From: Citrobacter braakii
GTDB taxonomy: Bacteria > Pseudomonadota > Gammaproteobacteria > Enterobacterales > Enterobacteriaceae
Length of the DNA stretch: 43,884 bases
NCBI RefSeq assembly: GCF_002075345.1
Contig: NZ_NAEW01000023.1
Span: 1-43,884 of the forward strand
Direction: 5' to 3'
Of this stretch, positions 1-8,347 are shown piece after piece. Positions within the stretch are counted from its first letter, which is position 1. Each line of letters starts with the position of its first letter. The position numbers and the translations under genes were made by a program. The notes beneath the pieces were generated by a model. It was not told the DNA's origin. It was given only the letters and a program-made list of their open reading frames with translations, and ran no database searches.

Positions 1-58
1 AATACAGCAGTCCTGCCAGAACGGTGACCCTGAGAAATTGTGGTTTCATTGATGTCAT
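1..58 (-). CDS. N-terminal fragment of an exported protein (runs off the left edge)
   Basis: Reading leftward from an ATG at 58 (or a second ATG at 49) the frame begins MTSMKPQFLRVTVLAGLLY and leaves the window. The short basic start followed by a hydrophobic run is typical of a signal peptide, so this is probably the start of a secreted or outer-membrane protein. No strong ribosome binding site precedes either ATG. A TonB-dependent receptor is a reasonable guess, because E. coli yncE (homologue of the next gene) is divergent from the receptor gene yncD, but only about 19 residues are visible and the product cannot be read from them. Confidence 0.45.
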   Translation of the reverse strand, partial: MTSMKPQFLRVTVLAGLLY

Positions 59-349
59 AAGCTGTAACGGGTTGTTGGTGAAAGATGAATCAGCGTATGT
101 CCTGCTGCGGTAAATAATCAAGCCCCGCGATGTTGCACAGGTATCGGAAGAATCCGGTAGCTGACGAAAAGTGTTGAGTTGCCACAAGGCAAAGGTAGAA
201 TGCGCCACTGGCTGATTCAGGCATGAACAACTGTCAGCCAACTGCGCCCGGCTCCTGCATACGGTCTGGCGCAGCAATTTATTGACTCTTTGAATCAGCA
301 TACGTCATCGTGGCATCCGGTGGTTGTTTGTTTTTACCCGTTGCGGTTT

Positions 350-822
350 CCCGTTGATGTCGCCGGGCATCTCAGGGAATAAAAAATGCTCTCTTTATTT
401 TGTTGATTGTATCAGGCTGTCCCGGCAATTCTCCATGTTGTGGTACCGGGCGTCACACTTCCTCCATTTTTGTACGCCATCTGTGTTCTCGTCCAGTTGC
501 TCACCCCAGATGGCTTTTGTCACACGAGCAAATATCCTGTTCCTGTGGAAAATTTACGGATCTCCTGTGTTCCGTCACTTATCTCAGTAAACTTGCTGAC
601 GCCTGTGCCCCTGATGGTTTGGTTTCCTTTGGCATTTCACCAGTGTGGCTTCCGGAAATCTGTTGCCTGCCTGTTGAGCAACCTGTCGGTTCCCATATTC
701 AGTTCCATTTCGGAAGTATCACGTTCACCATTCGGTTTCGTCCCGGATACTTCGTTGTCTGCGTTTCACCCTCCAGGTTGCCCGGGACGGCGCAAGGCTC
801 GTATCCGGTGGCGCTGGCTCAC
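350..822 (-). other. Possible ORF-less group II intron remnant (5' part)
   Basis: Read on the minus strand from 822 the sequence starts GTGAGCCAGCG, in keeping with the GUG-type 5' end of group II introns. It continues with purine-rich, GAA/GGAAC-punctuated text (for example CGAATGGTGAACGTGATA, then GGGAACCGACAGG) of the kind seen in intron domain I. The boundary at 822/823 is exactly where similarity between the two copies of the upstream element stops, as expected for an insertion junction. No reverse transcriptase frame and no clear domain V hairpin were found, so it would be a splicing-defective fragment. The identification rests on sequence feel and needs a covariance-model test. Confidence 0.3.
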
Positions 823-870
823 CCTTTTATACATCTGACTCAACCAACCGGAGATATTAACGAAAACAGT
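823..870 (-). repeat. Upstream element copy 1 (faces left-edge gene)
   Basis: On the minus strand this reads ACTGTTTTCG, then TTAATATCTCCGGTTGG, then TTGAGTCAGATGTATAAAAGG in consecutive pieces. The copy at 2504–2553 on the plus strand matches it along about 50 positions with a few substitutions and small gaps. The core CTCCGGTTGGTTGAGT is identical. Each copy points toward the start of the next gene (left-edge gene here, macA for the other). A shared promoter or operator is the likeliest meaning. Confidence 0.6.
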
Positions 871-886
871 AATAATAATTATTTAC
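868..886 (+). promoter_or_regulatory. Fur-box-like palindrome
   Basis: AGTAATAATAATTATTTAC agrees at 13 of 19 positions with the classical Fur box GATAATGATAATCATTATC. It lies 150 bases before the beta-propeller gene and beside the repeated upstream element. AT-rich sequence gives such matches by chance fairly often, so this is a candidate only. Confidence 0.35.
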
Positions 887-1037
887 ATTAAATATGGTAT
901 ATTGAACTCGCCCATATGGAGAAATATCTTTCATGGTGGGAAGTAAGCCCCTGCGCGTGGGCGATAACAGGTCGTTGCCGGAGATAAAGACGTTGTCTGC
1001 GTTGAGCTTCTTTATCAATATAATTTATGGGGATAAG

Positions 1038-2399
1038 ATGAGAAGAATTTCAGTCCGTTCAGTACTGCTGGCCTCAGCTATTGTAATATCAACCGCCACA
1101 ACCGCATTCGCCGATAGCCAGTGGGAAACCGCCGCCACGACCTTTCCTGGCAATATCCGGGCCGGGTCACGGGAAATTCCTGTTAAGCCCGGAGATAAAA
1201 CCGCTATAACGATTAAGAATCTTCCAGCGGGCGCGACCGTCACCATGCTGAATGGTGCCGAAACCCTGACTCCTCAACCACTGACTGCCGACGGAAAGGG
1301 AAACCTCACGATTCCGCTGACGGTTCCCGCCGAAGCCGCGACAGGTCTTCATCCACTCACGGTTATCACGCAAAATCCCGCGAGTGTTTCGCAGGTCATG
1401 TTGAAACTGTCCAGAATTGTTCCCCCGAAAAACACCGATGCTTTCAGGCTGCTGACGGTTCCGGTCGGCGAGCGGGCGTACCAGTCGGCTGTTTCGGCTG
1501 ACGGGAAGCTGTTCGTTACCTCTGCACGCGGACCGAAGGATGGTAGCCGTCTGCTGCGTCTGAACGCCGGAACGCTGGCTGTCGAAGCAGAGGCCGTTCT
1601 GCCCAAAGATGAAAAGGGTGAGCAAATTGGCGTGTTCGGCATCGGTGTTGACAATTCCCATGAGCACGTCTGGACTACGAACACCCTTGCCGGGACGGTG
1701 ACAGTGTATGACGCGAAAACCCTTTCTGTCGTGAAAGTTTTTCCGGAGGGTTCGGTTGTGCATCCGCGCGATGTAATTATTGATGAAGCCCACAATCGGG
1801 CCTATGTCAGCGCTGCGTTGACCGGTTTTATCGAAATGTATGATACCAGAACGCTTGAACATATTGGTCAGATGGAGTTCGTGGCGGACCGTGGCCGCGA
1901 CCAGTTTTACAGTACAGATCTTGCCCTTGACAGCGCCGGCGGGAAACTCTATGGAGTCAGCCGTGATACGCCATGGGTGGGCTGGATTGACCTTAAAACG
2001 GGCAAGAGCACGACGGTGAAAATACCTCAGGCGCAGGGCGCAACCGACATCGCCCGCGATCCGGCGACCGGCCGTCTCTATGTTGCTTCCCAGGAGACGA
2101 ACAATGTTGTGGTTCTTGATGTGAACGGTAAGGTTCTCGCTGATACTTATATTGGTGCCGGGGGCGTATCTGTCGTCTGGGATGCGGTGACGTCGCAGGT
2201 TTTCGCCGCGACTCGCGCGGGTGGAACCGTTGCTGTTCTGGATCGGGACGGCAAGCTCGTTGCCAATATCCCGATGGATGCTACGCCAAACCACCTGACC
2301 GTCGCGCCTGATGGTGCCGTTTATCTGGTGTCTATGTATGGCACCGCCGGGGATAAAGCACAAACAGGCTCGGTGACGAAGATCACGCCCGGAAAATGA
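1038..2399 (+). CDS. Secreted YncE-like beta-propeller protein
   Basis: 453 residues from the ATG at 1038, chosen because GGGGA lies 5 bases upstream and the product then begins with a clean signal peptide (MRRISVRSVLLASA… to about residue 25, ending AFA-D). The upstream in-frame start at 933 would bury this signal. Residues about 130–450 contain repeated YVTN/NHL-type blades, for example GVDNSHEHVWTTNTLAGTV, DEAHNRAYVSAALTGFIE, DPATGRLYVASQETNNVVV and APDGAVYLVSM. It is thus a periplasmic propeller related to E. coli YncE (353 residues), with an extra N-terminal domain of about 100 residues. Substrate unknown. Its position beside a receptor-like left-edge gene and an exporter suggests a part in small-molecule (possibly siderophore) traffic, which is inference. 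Confidence 0.75.
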   Translation: MRRISVRSVLLASAIVISTATTAFADSQWETAATTFPGNIRAGSREIPVKPGDKTAITIKNLPAGATVTMLNGAETLTPQPLTADGKGNLTIPLTVPAEAATGLHPLTVITQNPASVSQVMLKLSRIVPPKNTDAFRLLTVPVGERAYQSAVSADGKLFVTSARGPKDGSRLLRLNAGTLAVEAEAVLPKDEKGEQIGVFGIGVDNSHEHVWTTNTLAGTVTVYDAKTLSVVKVFPEGSVVHPRDVIIDEAHNRAYVSAALTGFIEMYDTRTLEHIGQMEFVADRGRDQFYSTDLALDSAGGKLYGVSRDTPWVGWIDLKTGKSTTVKIPQAQGATDIARDPATGRLYVASQETNNVVVLDVNGKVLADTYIGAGGVSVVWDAVTSQVFAATRAGGTVAVLDRDGKLVANIPMDATPNHLTVAPDGAVYLVSMYGTAGDKAQTGSVTKITPGK

Positions 2400-2809
2400 T
2401 GGCATTAATCCGCTATATTATTCGTGGATCAGTCAGGCCGGGTCTGGCACCATTATCTCACCCTGGCCGTCCATGGTTCGGGGATTAGTCCACCTGTCAG
2501 TGCACTGTTTATCGGGTAATGTCTCCGGTTGGTTGAGTTTGATATATAAAGGGACAAGTGGGAGCATTATTTAACCAATCGGGTTGATTTATTGCCAGTG
2601 ACTATCACTTTTAAGTTATTGCATCTGGCTTGTCGCATGCAGGTTATGGCGTTAATTAAAATCACCGTCAAATGCCCTGTAGCCCCGGAGTTCTCTGTTG
2701 CTATAATATAGCCTGTTTAAAAAACAGGCTTACAATTTTCCCATATTAAAACCACCCCACTATGACTACCTGAAATCACTGCCTTTTATCGTTATGGAAA
2801 ACCAGTACA
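2400..2809 (+). promoter_or_regulatory. macA upstream region with extended -10 promoter and leader hairpin
   Basis: Non-coding, 410 bases. A TGCTATAAT extended -10 lies at 2699–2707. Directly downstream, around the expected start of transcription, is a perfect 9-bp inverted repeat (AGCCTGTTT at 2710–2718 and AAACAGGCT at 2722–2730, 3-base loop). It could be an operator or a leader hairpin; no T-run follows the second arm, so it is not a standard terminator. No good -35 is visible, consistent with activation. The repeated element copy 2 lies further upstream (2504–2553). Confidence 0.45.
2504..2553 (+). repeat. Upstream element copy 2 (faces macA)
   Basis: This is the plus-strand partner of 823–870, with core CTCCGGTTGGTTGAGT followed by TTGATATATAAAGGG. 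After 2553 the two copies diverge abruptly. It lies 256 bases upstream of macA and about 105 bases after the beta-propeller gene. Together the two copies form an imperfect inverted repeat bracketing that gene. Confidence 0.6.
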
Positions 2810-3997
2810 ATGTTAACGAAATCCCCTTCACGTCATGTCGTTGCCCTTTCTGCAGTGTTGCTTATTGTCCTTATCATCGCGTTGCTGTTCTTCCTGCGCA
2901 GTCCACAGATTCCGGAGTATGTCACAGCCCCTGCACGTAAGGGTGATATTGAAAATTCGGTACTGGCTACCGGCCGAATCGACGCGATTGAGCGCGTTAA
3001 CGTAGGGGCGCAGGTTTCGGGTCAGGTTAAGTCGCTGAACGTGAAGGTGGGTGAGCGTGTCACGAAAGGGCAACTGATTGCCTGTATTGACGATGTGCCG
3101 CAGCGTAATGATTTGCGTAATGCCGAAGCCGCACTTAATGAGGTTAAAGCCGAGCTACAGGCTAAGCAGGCACTATTAAAACAGGCTGAACTGCGATTTA
3201 AACGGCAGCGGCAGATGCTGAGAGAAGATGCCAGCTCGCGTGAAGATTTTGAGGCAGCAGAGGCGACGCTTGCCACGACCCGCGCGGAGTTGCTGTCACT
3301 GAACGCGCGTCTCGTTAAAGCGCAGATTGAAATGGACAAAAAAAAGGTCGAACTGGGCTATACCAGGGTTATCGCGCCGATGGATGGTATTGTTATTGCG
3401 GTTGTCACACAGCAGGGGCAAACGGTTAACTCCAGCCAGAGCGCGCCGACCATTATCAAGCTGGCCCGGCTGGATGTCATGACCATCAAAGCGCAGATTT
3501 CTGAGGCCGATATTACCCGTATTGCTCCGGGGCAAAAAGCGCGCTTCACTATTTTCCCGGAGCCGGACAGACACTATGACGCGACGCTTCGGGCAGTTGA
3601 GATGGCACCTGAGTCGGTGATGAAAGACGACTCTCTTGCCGGCAGCAGTTCTGCTTCAGGCTCCGGCACCCCGAATGCTTCCGTTTATTACAACGCACTG
3701 CTGGACGTACCCAACCCGGAAAACCGGCTGCGTATTGCCATGACCGCACAGGTTACACTTATTATAGGCGAAGCTAAAAATACGCTGCTGGTACCGATTC
3801 AGGCAGTGTATAACGCTGACGGAAATAAACAACTGGTGCGGGTTCTGACAGGTAACGGCATGCTGGAAACCCGCGAGGTAAAAACCGGAATAACCAACAG
3901 CGTGGATATTCAGATCCTTGGGGGCTTAAAAGTCGGGGAAATGGTGGTGCTGTCGCAGCCGGGTGAAAAAGTACCCGGAGAAGGGGCTGTGTTGTGA
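2810..3997 (+). CDS. macA: MacA-type periplasmic adaptor of a tripartite ABC exporter
   Basis: 395 residues. A single N-terminal membrane helix (about 9–29, VVALSAVLLIVLIIALLFFL) anchors it in the inner membrane. Next come a biotinyl-lipoyl half (VGAQVSGQVKSLNVKVGERV, about 65–85), a long charged helical hairpin (about 95–180, rich in AEAALNEVKAELQAKQALLK-type heptads), the second lipoyl half (GYTRVIAPMDGIVI) and beta-barrel/membrane-proximal domains. This is the HlyD/MacA family layout at the usual length. The adaptor stimulates the MacB ATPase and bridges to the outer-membrane channel. The stop overlaps the macB start by 4 bases, so the two are translationally coupled. Start at 2810 taken as the only ATG giving the anchor; its ribosome binding site is weak. 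Confidence 0.9.
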   Translation: MLTKSPSRHVVALSAVLLIVLIIALLFFLRSPQIPEYVTAPARKGDIENSVLATGRIDAIERVNVGAQVSGQVKSLNVKVGERVTKGQLIACIDDVPQRNDLRNAEAALNEVKAELQAKQALLKQAELRFKRQRQMLREDASSREDFEAAEATLATTRAELLSLNARLVKAQIEMDKKKVELGYTRVIAPMDGIVIAVVTQQGQTVNSSQSAPTIIKLARLDVMTIKAQISEADITRIAPGQKARFTIFPEPDRHYDATLRAVEMAPESVMKDDSLAGSSSASGSGTPNASVYYNALLDVPNPENRLRIAMTAQVTLIIGEAKNTLLVPIQAVYNADGNKQLVRVLTGNGMLETREVKTGITNSVDIQILGGLKVGEMVVLSQPGEKVPGEGAVL

Positions 3998-5934
3998 GAA
4001 ATATCATTGAGCTGAAGAACATTACCCGAACTTACCGCAGCTGCGGTCAGAATCTTACTGTCCTGAGAGAGGTGAACCTGACTATCGCGGCAGGTGAACT
4101 GGTGGCGATTACTGGCGCTTCAGGTTCGGGTAAATCGACCCTGATGAACATCATGGGTTGTCTTGACGTCCCCGACAGCGGAGAGTATTACATCGACGGG
4201 AAAAATGCCGCCCGGCTGTCACCGGATGAGCTTGCAACAGTCCGGCGGGAACACATTGGTTTCATCTTCCAGCGTTATCATCTGATGCCGGATCTCAGCG
4301 CACTGGGCAATGTTGAGATCCCCGCCATTTACGCCAACATCGGGCGTGGCCAGCGTCAGCTACGGGCGTCTGCGCTGCTGGGAAGGCTGGGGCTGGAAGG
4401 GCGTGAGCACCATAAACCCGGCGAGCTTTCCGGCGGTCAGCAGCAGCGAGTCAGTATTGCCCGCGCGCTGATTAACGGTGGGGAGATCATTCTTGCAGAC
4501 GAGCCGACCGGGGCGCTGGACTCACGGTCCGGGCAGGAAGTACTGACCATTCTCAGCGAACTTAACCAGCGCGGTCATACGGTGGTGATAGTGACCCACG
4601 ATATGGCAGTGGCGCAGCATGCTCATCGAATTATCGAACTGCGCGACGGAGAAATTATCTCCGACACTGGCAGCCGTGTAACCACCGGGGAAACACTGCC
4701 GCCGCCCGGTCGAAACCAACAAAACCGCTGGCAGATTTTGTTTGACCGTACGCGCGAATCCCTGAAAATGGCGCTGAAAGCGATGAACACACACCGTTTA
4801 CGTACCACGTTAACCATGAGCGGAATTATTTTTGGCATCGCGGCCGTGGTGACGGTAGTGGCGCTCGGTGAGGGCGCGAAGCAGCGGACTCTGGATAGTA
4901 TTAAAGATCTGGGCACCAACGTGGTGAGTATTTATCCCGGGAGAGATTTCTTCGACGACAGCGCTGAAAGTATTCGTACGCTGGTTCCGGCAGATGCTGA
5001 AGCGCTGGCAAAGCAGGGGTTTATTGACAGTGTGAGTCCGGAAGTTACCGCGTCAGACAACATTCGTTTTCCCGGTAAATCCGCAACCGCTTCTGTCAAT
5101 GGTGTCGGGCGCGATCATTTCCGCGTTAACGGCATTGAGATTTTGCAGGGAGCCACCTTCAGAGACGATCGCAATGCTCTTCAGGAAGTCATCGTTGATG
5201 AAAACGCCCGAAGGGCGTTATTTGATGAGGAGGGACTACAGGCGCTCGGACAAATTGTATTCCTCGGCTCCATACCTGCGCGGGTCGTGGGTATAGCCAG
5301 AAGTAACCATCGTAGCTATGCGCCAGACCGCATTACCGTATGGATGCCCTACAGCACAGTGATGTATCGCATGACAGGCAAACCCGTTCTGAGCAGCATC
5401 AGCGTCCGGCTGAAGGATAATGTGTCTAATGAGGCGGCGCTAAGCGCTATCTCCGAACTGTTGACCCGGCGCCACGGCGTAAAAGACTTCAGGCTCTATA
5501 ATTTCGAACAGATCAGAAAATCTGTCGAACGTACCTCAATGACCTTCAGTATTCTGATTCTGATGGTTGCCTGTATTTCGCTGATGATCGGAAGTATTGG
5601 CGTGATGAACATTATGCTGGTCTCTGTTACCGAACGTACCCATGAAATCGGCGTGCGCATGGCGGTAGGAGCGCGGCGTAGCGATATCATGCAGCAGTTT
5701 ATGACTGAAGCCGTCCTGGTGTGTCTGACTGGTGGTGCGTCAGGTATCGCGCTGTCGTATGCCGCAGGCTCGCTGTTTACCGCGCTGGCAGGCGGAATTT
5801 TTACCGCTATCTATTCATGGCAGGCCGCGACCGCCGCATTTTTCTGTTCAACATTAATCGGCATGATCTTCGGTTATCTCCCCGCCCGCAAGGCGGCAAG
5901 GATGGATCCGGTTGTTTCTCTGGCCAGCGAGTAA
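3994..5934 (+). CDS. macB: MacB-type ABC exporter (ATPase–permease fusion)
   Basis: 646 residues, close to E. coli MacB (648), starting with GTG inside the macA stop. The N-terminal ATPase has Walker A GASGSGKST, signature LSGGQQQRVSIARAL, Walker B IILADEPTGALD and the H-loop THD. An N-proximal membrane helix follows near residue 275 (LTMSGIIFGIAAVVTVVALGEG), then a large periplasmic domain, then three C-terminal helices of the FtsX type (near 530, 575 and 615). MacB works as a dimer that drives substrate from the periplasm through the adaptor and outer-membrane channel. Known substrates of the family include macrolides, enterotoxin and, for the PvdRT-type relatives, siderophores. The real substrate here is unknown. 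Confidence 0.92.
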   Translation: MRNIIELKNITRTYRSCGQNLTVLREVNLTIAAGELVAITGASGSGKSTLMNIMGCLDVPDSGEYYIDGKNAARLSPDELATVRREHIGFIFQRYHLMPDLSALGNVEIPAIYANIGRGQRQLRASALLGRLGLEGREHHKPGELSGGQQQRVSIARALINGGEIILADEPTGALDSRSGQEVLTILSELNQRGHTVVIVTHDMAVAQHAHRIIELRDGEIISDTGSRVTTGETLPPPGRNQQNRWQILFDRTRESLKMALKAMNTHRLRTTLTMSGIIFGIAAVVTVVALGEGAKQRTLDSIKDLGTNVVSIYPGRDFFDDSAESIRTLVPADAEALAKQGFIDSVSPEVTASDNIRFPGKSATASVNGVGRDHFRVNGIEILQGATFRDDRNALQEVIVDENARRALFDEEGLQALGQIVFLGSIPARVVGIARSNHRSYAPDRITVWMPYSTVMYRMTGKPVLSSISVRLKDNVSNEAALSAISELLTRRHGVKDFRLYNFEQIRKSVERTSMTFSILILMVACISLMIGSIGVMNIMLVSVTERTHEIGVRMAVGARRSDIMQQFMTEAVLVCLTGGASGIALSYAAGSLFTALAGGIFTAIYSWQAATAAFFCSTLIGMIFGYLPARKAARMDPVVSLASE

Positions 5935-5937
5935 CCT

Positions 5938-7308
5938 GTGAAAATTTTATCATCCCTGACTTTATGTCTTACCGTTGCATTCAGCACAGGCTGCGCAAAT
6001 ACGCTGAAAAGCGAGTATCACGCTCCTGCGGTGGTTTATCCCGCGAACTGGTATCAGGACGATGTTGCCGGAGACCTGGCACCGTTTGACTGGAAAGCGT
6101 TTAACGATCCCCGGCTGGATAGCTGGCTACGCCAGGTTACAGCAAACAATAGTGATGTGGCTATAGCCATACTACGGGTATACCGGGCAAGGCTTGACGA
6201 GGAGAGGGCTGGCATAACCAGCGCTCCCGGGCTGACAGGTACGCTGGGCGTGGACGGCAGAAAACAGCCTGGCAGCTCATCCGACTGGGCAAAAAGCAGT
6301 TCTGCCAGCATAAGCACCAGCTATGAACTGGATCTCTGGGGCAAAATAGCCCGTCAGCAGGATGTCGCTTTGTGGGCTCGTCAGGCTACGGAAGATGATT
6401 TGCGCGCTGCCCGACTTACCCTGCTCTCAGAGGCCAGTAATAACTACTGGCGTATCGGTTTTGTTAACCAACAGATAGCCGTGCTGCAGCAGGGCATTGA
6501 CTACGCAAAAGAGACGTTACGCCTGGCTGACGTCCGCTACCGCGCGGGCGGTGCTTCATCGCTGGATGTGGTGGACGCTCAACAAAGCCTGTTGAGTCAG
6601 GAGAACCGACTGACAGGGTTGCAGCATGAGCGTCTGCAGGTACTTAATCAGCAGGCGGTATTGCTGGGTACTGCTCCGGGCAGCCCGGTGGTTGAACCGA
6701 TGGCGTTGCCAGAAGGGACCATGCCGCAGGTGAATGCCAACATACCGGTCAGCGTGTTGAGACACCGGCCCGATATCAGCGCTAAAGAGTGGCGGGTACG
6801 TGAAGCTCTGGCCAGCGTTGATATCAGACGTACCGAATACTATCCCGCATTCAGCCTGACTGGCTCCCTGGGTACCAGCAGCAATTCGTTGCTCACGTTC
6901 CTGCAAAATCCTGCAGGTTCCTTAGGTGCCAGCCTGACGCTGCCATTCCTTGAGTGGCGGCAACGGGGCGTGGAAGTAAAGATAGCCCGCAATGAATACG
7001 AGCAGCGATTGCTGGAGTTTAAACAGTCGCTTTATAAAGTAATGAGCAGTATCGAAGATGAACTATCCCTGCGTAATCAACTGCTGATTCAGGAGACAAG
7101 GCTCCGGGAGGGGCTTGAGCTGGCGAGGAGGTCAGAACGACTGAATGAAATACGCTACCGGCAGGGTGCTGTGCGTATATCGTTCTGGCTTGATGCGCAG
7201 GAGAAACGCCGTCAGGCCGGGTTATTACTGGATGAAAACCGCTTTAATCAGTTCCGGAATCTGGCAAAAATCTATCTGGAATTTGGTGGTTCGGCGACGT
7301 TCCCCTGA
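5938..7308 (+). CDS. NodT-family outer-membrane efflux lipoprotein
   Basis: 456 residues from a GTG at 5938, three bases after macB. The signal peptide ends in a lipobox FSTGC, so the protein is lipid-anchored as in OprM-type channels. Two OEP repeats are visible: about 60–240, with the RVYRARLDEERA helix and YELDLWGKIARQQD, and about 265–455, with RHRPDISAKEWRVREALASVDIRRTEYYPAFSLTGSLG. It closes the tripartite MacA–MacB–channel complex. E. coli MacAB borrows the unlinked TolC, whereas this operon carries its own dedicated channel, as PvdRT-OmpQ-type systems do. Confidence 0.9.
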   Translation: MKILSSLTLCLTVAFSTGCANTLKSEYHAPAVVYPANWYQDDVAGDLAPFDWKAFNDPRLDSWLRQVTANNSDVAIAILRVYRARLDEERAGITSAPGLTGTLGVDGRKQPGSSSDWAKSSSASISTSYELDLWGKIARQQDVALWARQATEDDLRAARLTLLSEASNNYWRIGFVNQQIAVLQQGIDYAKETLRLADVRYRAGGASSLDVVDAQQSLLSQENRLTGLQHERLQVLNQQAVLLGTAPGSPVVEPMALPEGTMPQVNANIPVSVLRHRPDISAKEWRVREALASVDIRRTEYYPAFSLTGSLGTSSNSLLTFLQNPAGSLGASLTLPFLEWRQRGVEVKIARNEYEQRLLEFKQSLYKVMSSIEDELSLRNQLLIQETRLREGLELARRSERLNEIRYRQGAVRISFWLDAQEKRRQAGLLLDENRFNQFRNLAKIYLEFGGSATFP

Positions 7309-7461
7309 ACCAGGAGGTTCTGTCAAGTTGTCAGGCATGTTTATGGCGTCGCAGGGGTATAAAAGTATCTTCACGCATCATGGTGAACAGGACGCCACAA
7401 CTGGGCTTTCCAGTCCCGGGAAAGAACAAATTTACGTCCGACTGAACCCTGGTGTGAACAG

Positions 7462-7783
7462 CGCTATCTGATCTGCCCGGGTATTTCCACCATCGGCAGG
7501 ATGATCGCAGTTGCGCACAATAAAATGCGACAGATACCGGTACGTCCCGGGGCCCCGGGGCAAAGCCCTGCTCGTAAAAAAGCGCTCAACCAGTCATCAC
7601 AGACCAAAAAACAGGCACTCACTAAAGATCTGTGTTCGGACATTACGGGCGCTGAAAACACGCTATCAGGTAGCCAGTAAAGCAGAGAAAACCCGGACTC
7701 TCGAAGAGTTCATACTGATTAGCAGGTACCATCGTAAATCAGTAATACGGTTGCTGAATAATGCCGTCACTAATGGTAGTTAA
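7462..7783 (+). mobile_element. Transposase/integrase remnants
   Basis: Two fragments in different frames. One (7462–7660) reads RYLICPGISTIGRMIAVAHNKMRQ, like the helix-turn-helix segment of DDE integrase-type transposases. The other (about 7640–7783) reads TLEEFILISRYHRKSVIRLLN, resembling the N-terminal region of ISNCY/IS481-like transposases that carry a YHRK-x-IRLLN motif. Neither has a catalytic domain and both are broken by frame changes. This is decayed insertion-sequence DNA directly upstream of the broken TetR gene. Confidence 0.45.
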
Positions 7784-8347
7784 CAGCGTCGCTCAGCACC
7801 AGTTCGTTCGGTTATGGCACTGTTCGAACAACAAGGCTACGACGCTACCAGCGTTGAGGACATCGTTGCCGCCGCCAATGTCTCATCTAGTACCGTTTTT
7901 CGCTACTTCATCACAAAGGAAGACATTGTGCTTACTGACGAGCCGAAGATGGTCTGCGTGCCCCGTTACCTTATTCGTACCCCTTATAATGGGGTGTTAG
8001 CCAGCCAGACCCGGCATGATTACTGCCCCCAGTCGTCCATGATCCGGGGGGATGTCACCGGGTCTGGTGGGGCGCTGGTAACCGCTAATAGCCCCCCCCG
8101 GCTGGCGAACGGATCGTTGAGTCTCGTCTGTATCGACATTCTCTGCCATCAGGCAAGCTCGGATCGTACAGAACTGGTTCAGCGCATGCTCCTGACTCGT
8201 GAGGTTTCGGTAATCCGTGATCGCGTGGCCGAACAGACTACGAGTTATGTGGATATGTTCGCCGCTCTTCTCGCCAAACGTACCTGTTGCGATGTCGGAG
8301 CACTCCAGATCCGCGTTGTATTGCGTAGCCGGGATAGCCACCGTTGA
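7784..8347 (+). pseudogene. Broken TetR-family regulator
   Basis: The N-terminal DNA-binding part is clear (MALFEQQGYDATSVEDIV, then AANVSSSTVFRYFITKED, from 7814), but its first helix is missing because IS debris abuts it. About 50 codons on, after KEDIVLTDE, the reading enters unrelated DNA that includes one arm of a 46-bp inverted repeat. From about 8131 it returns to TetR-like C-terminal sequence (RTELVQRMLLTREVSVIRDR, then AEQTTSYVDMFAALLAKRT), still in frame. A 177-residue product could in principle be made, but the ligand-binding domain is replaced in the middle and the end is abrupt. Best read as a decayed gene; what it regulated is unknown. Confidence 0.6.
7961..8006 (+). repeat. 46-bp inverted repeat, left arm
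   Basis: This arm is the exact reverse complement of 8433–8478. It begins CCCCGTTACCTTATTCGTAC and contains a quasi-palindrome CCCCTTATAATGGGG. It sits inside the broken TetR gene. Just inside it AGACCCGG (8007–8014) pairs with CCGGGTCT (8058–8065). Confidence 0.85.

Larger units (their letters stand above)
59..1037. other. Long non-coding gap upstream of the beta-propeller gene
   Basis: About 980 bases with no convincing gene. The open frames here have no ribosome binding site and no recognisable protein. It holds a ~50-bp element repeated upstream of macA (823–870, minus), a Fur-box-like AT palindrome (868–886), and between about 350 and 822 a minus-strand stretch that resembles the 5' structural part of a group II intron. 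The gap is much longer than a normal divergent promoter region, which suggests an insertion. Confidence 0.5.

Noticed and set aside
230-280. Group II intron domain V near GCATACGG
   Set aside because: The expected 34-base hairpin with a GAAA-type loop does not form; only a fragment of the motif is present.
324-891. Overlapping open frames of 88–163 residues before the beta-propeller gene
   Set aside because: No ribosome sites, low-complexity Cys/Pro/Ser-rich translations with no family resemblance, and three frames open at once. Treated as non-coding.
933-1037. Upstream in-frame start of the beta-propeller gene
   Set aside because: It would place 35 residues before a clean signal peptide. 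The ATG at 1038 has its own ribosome site.
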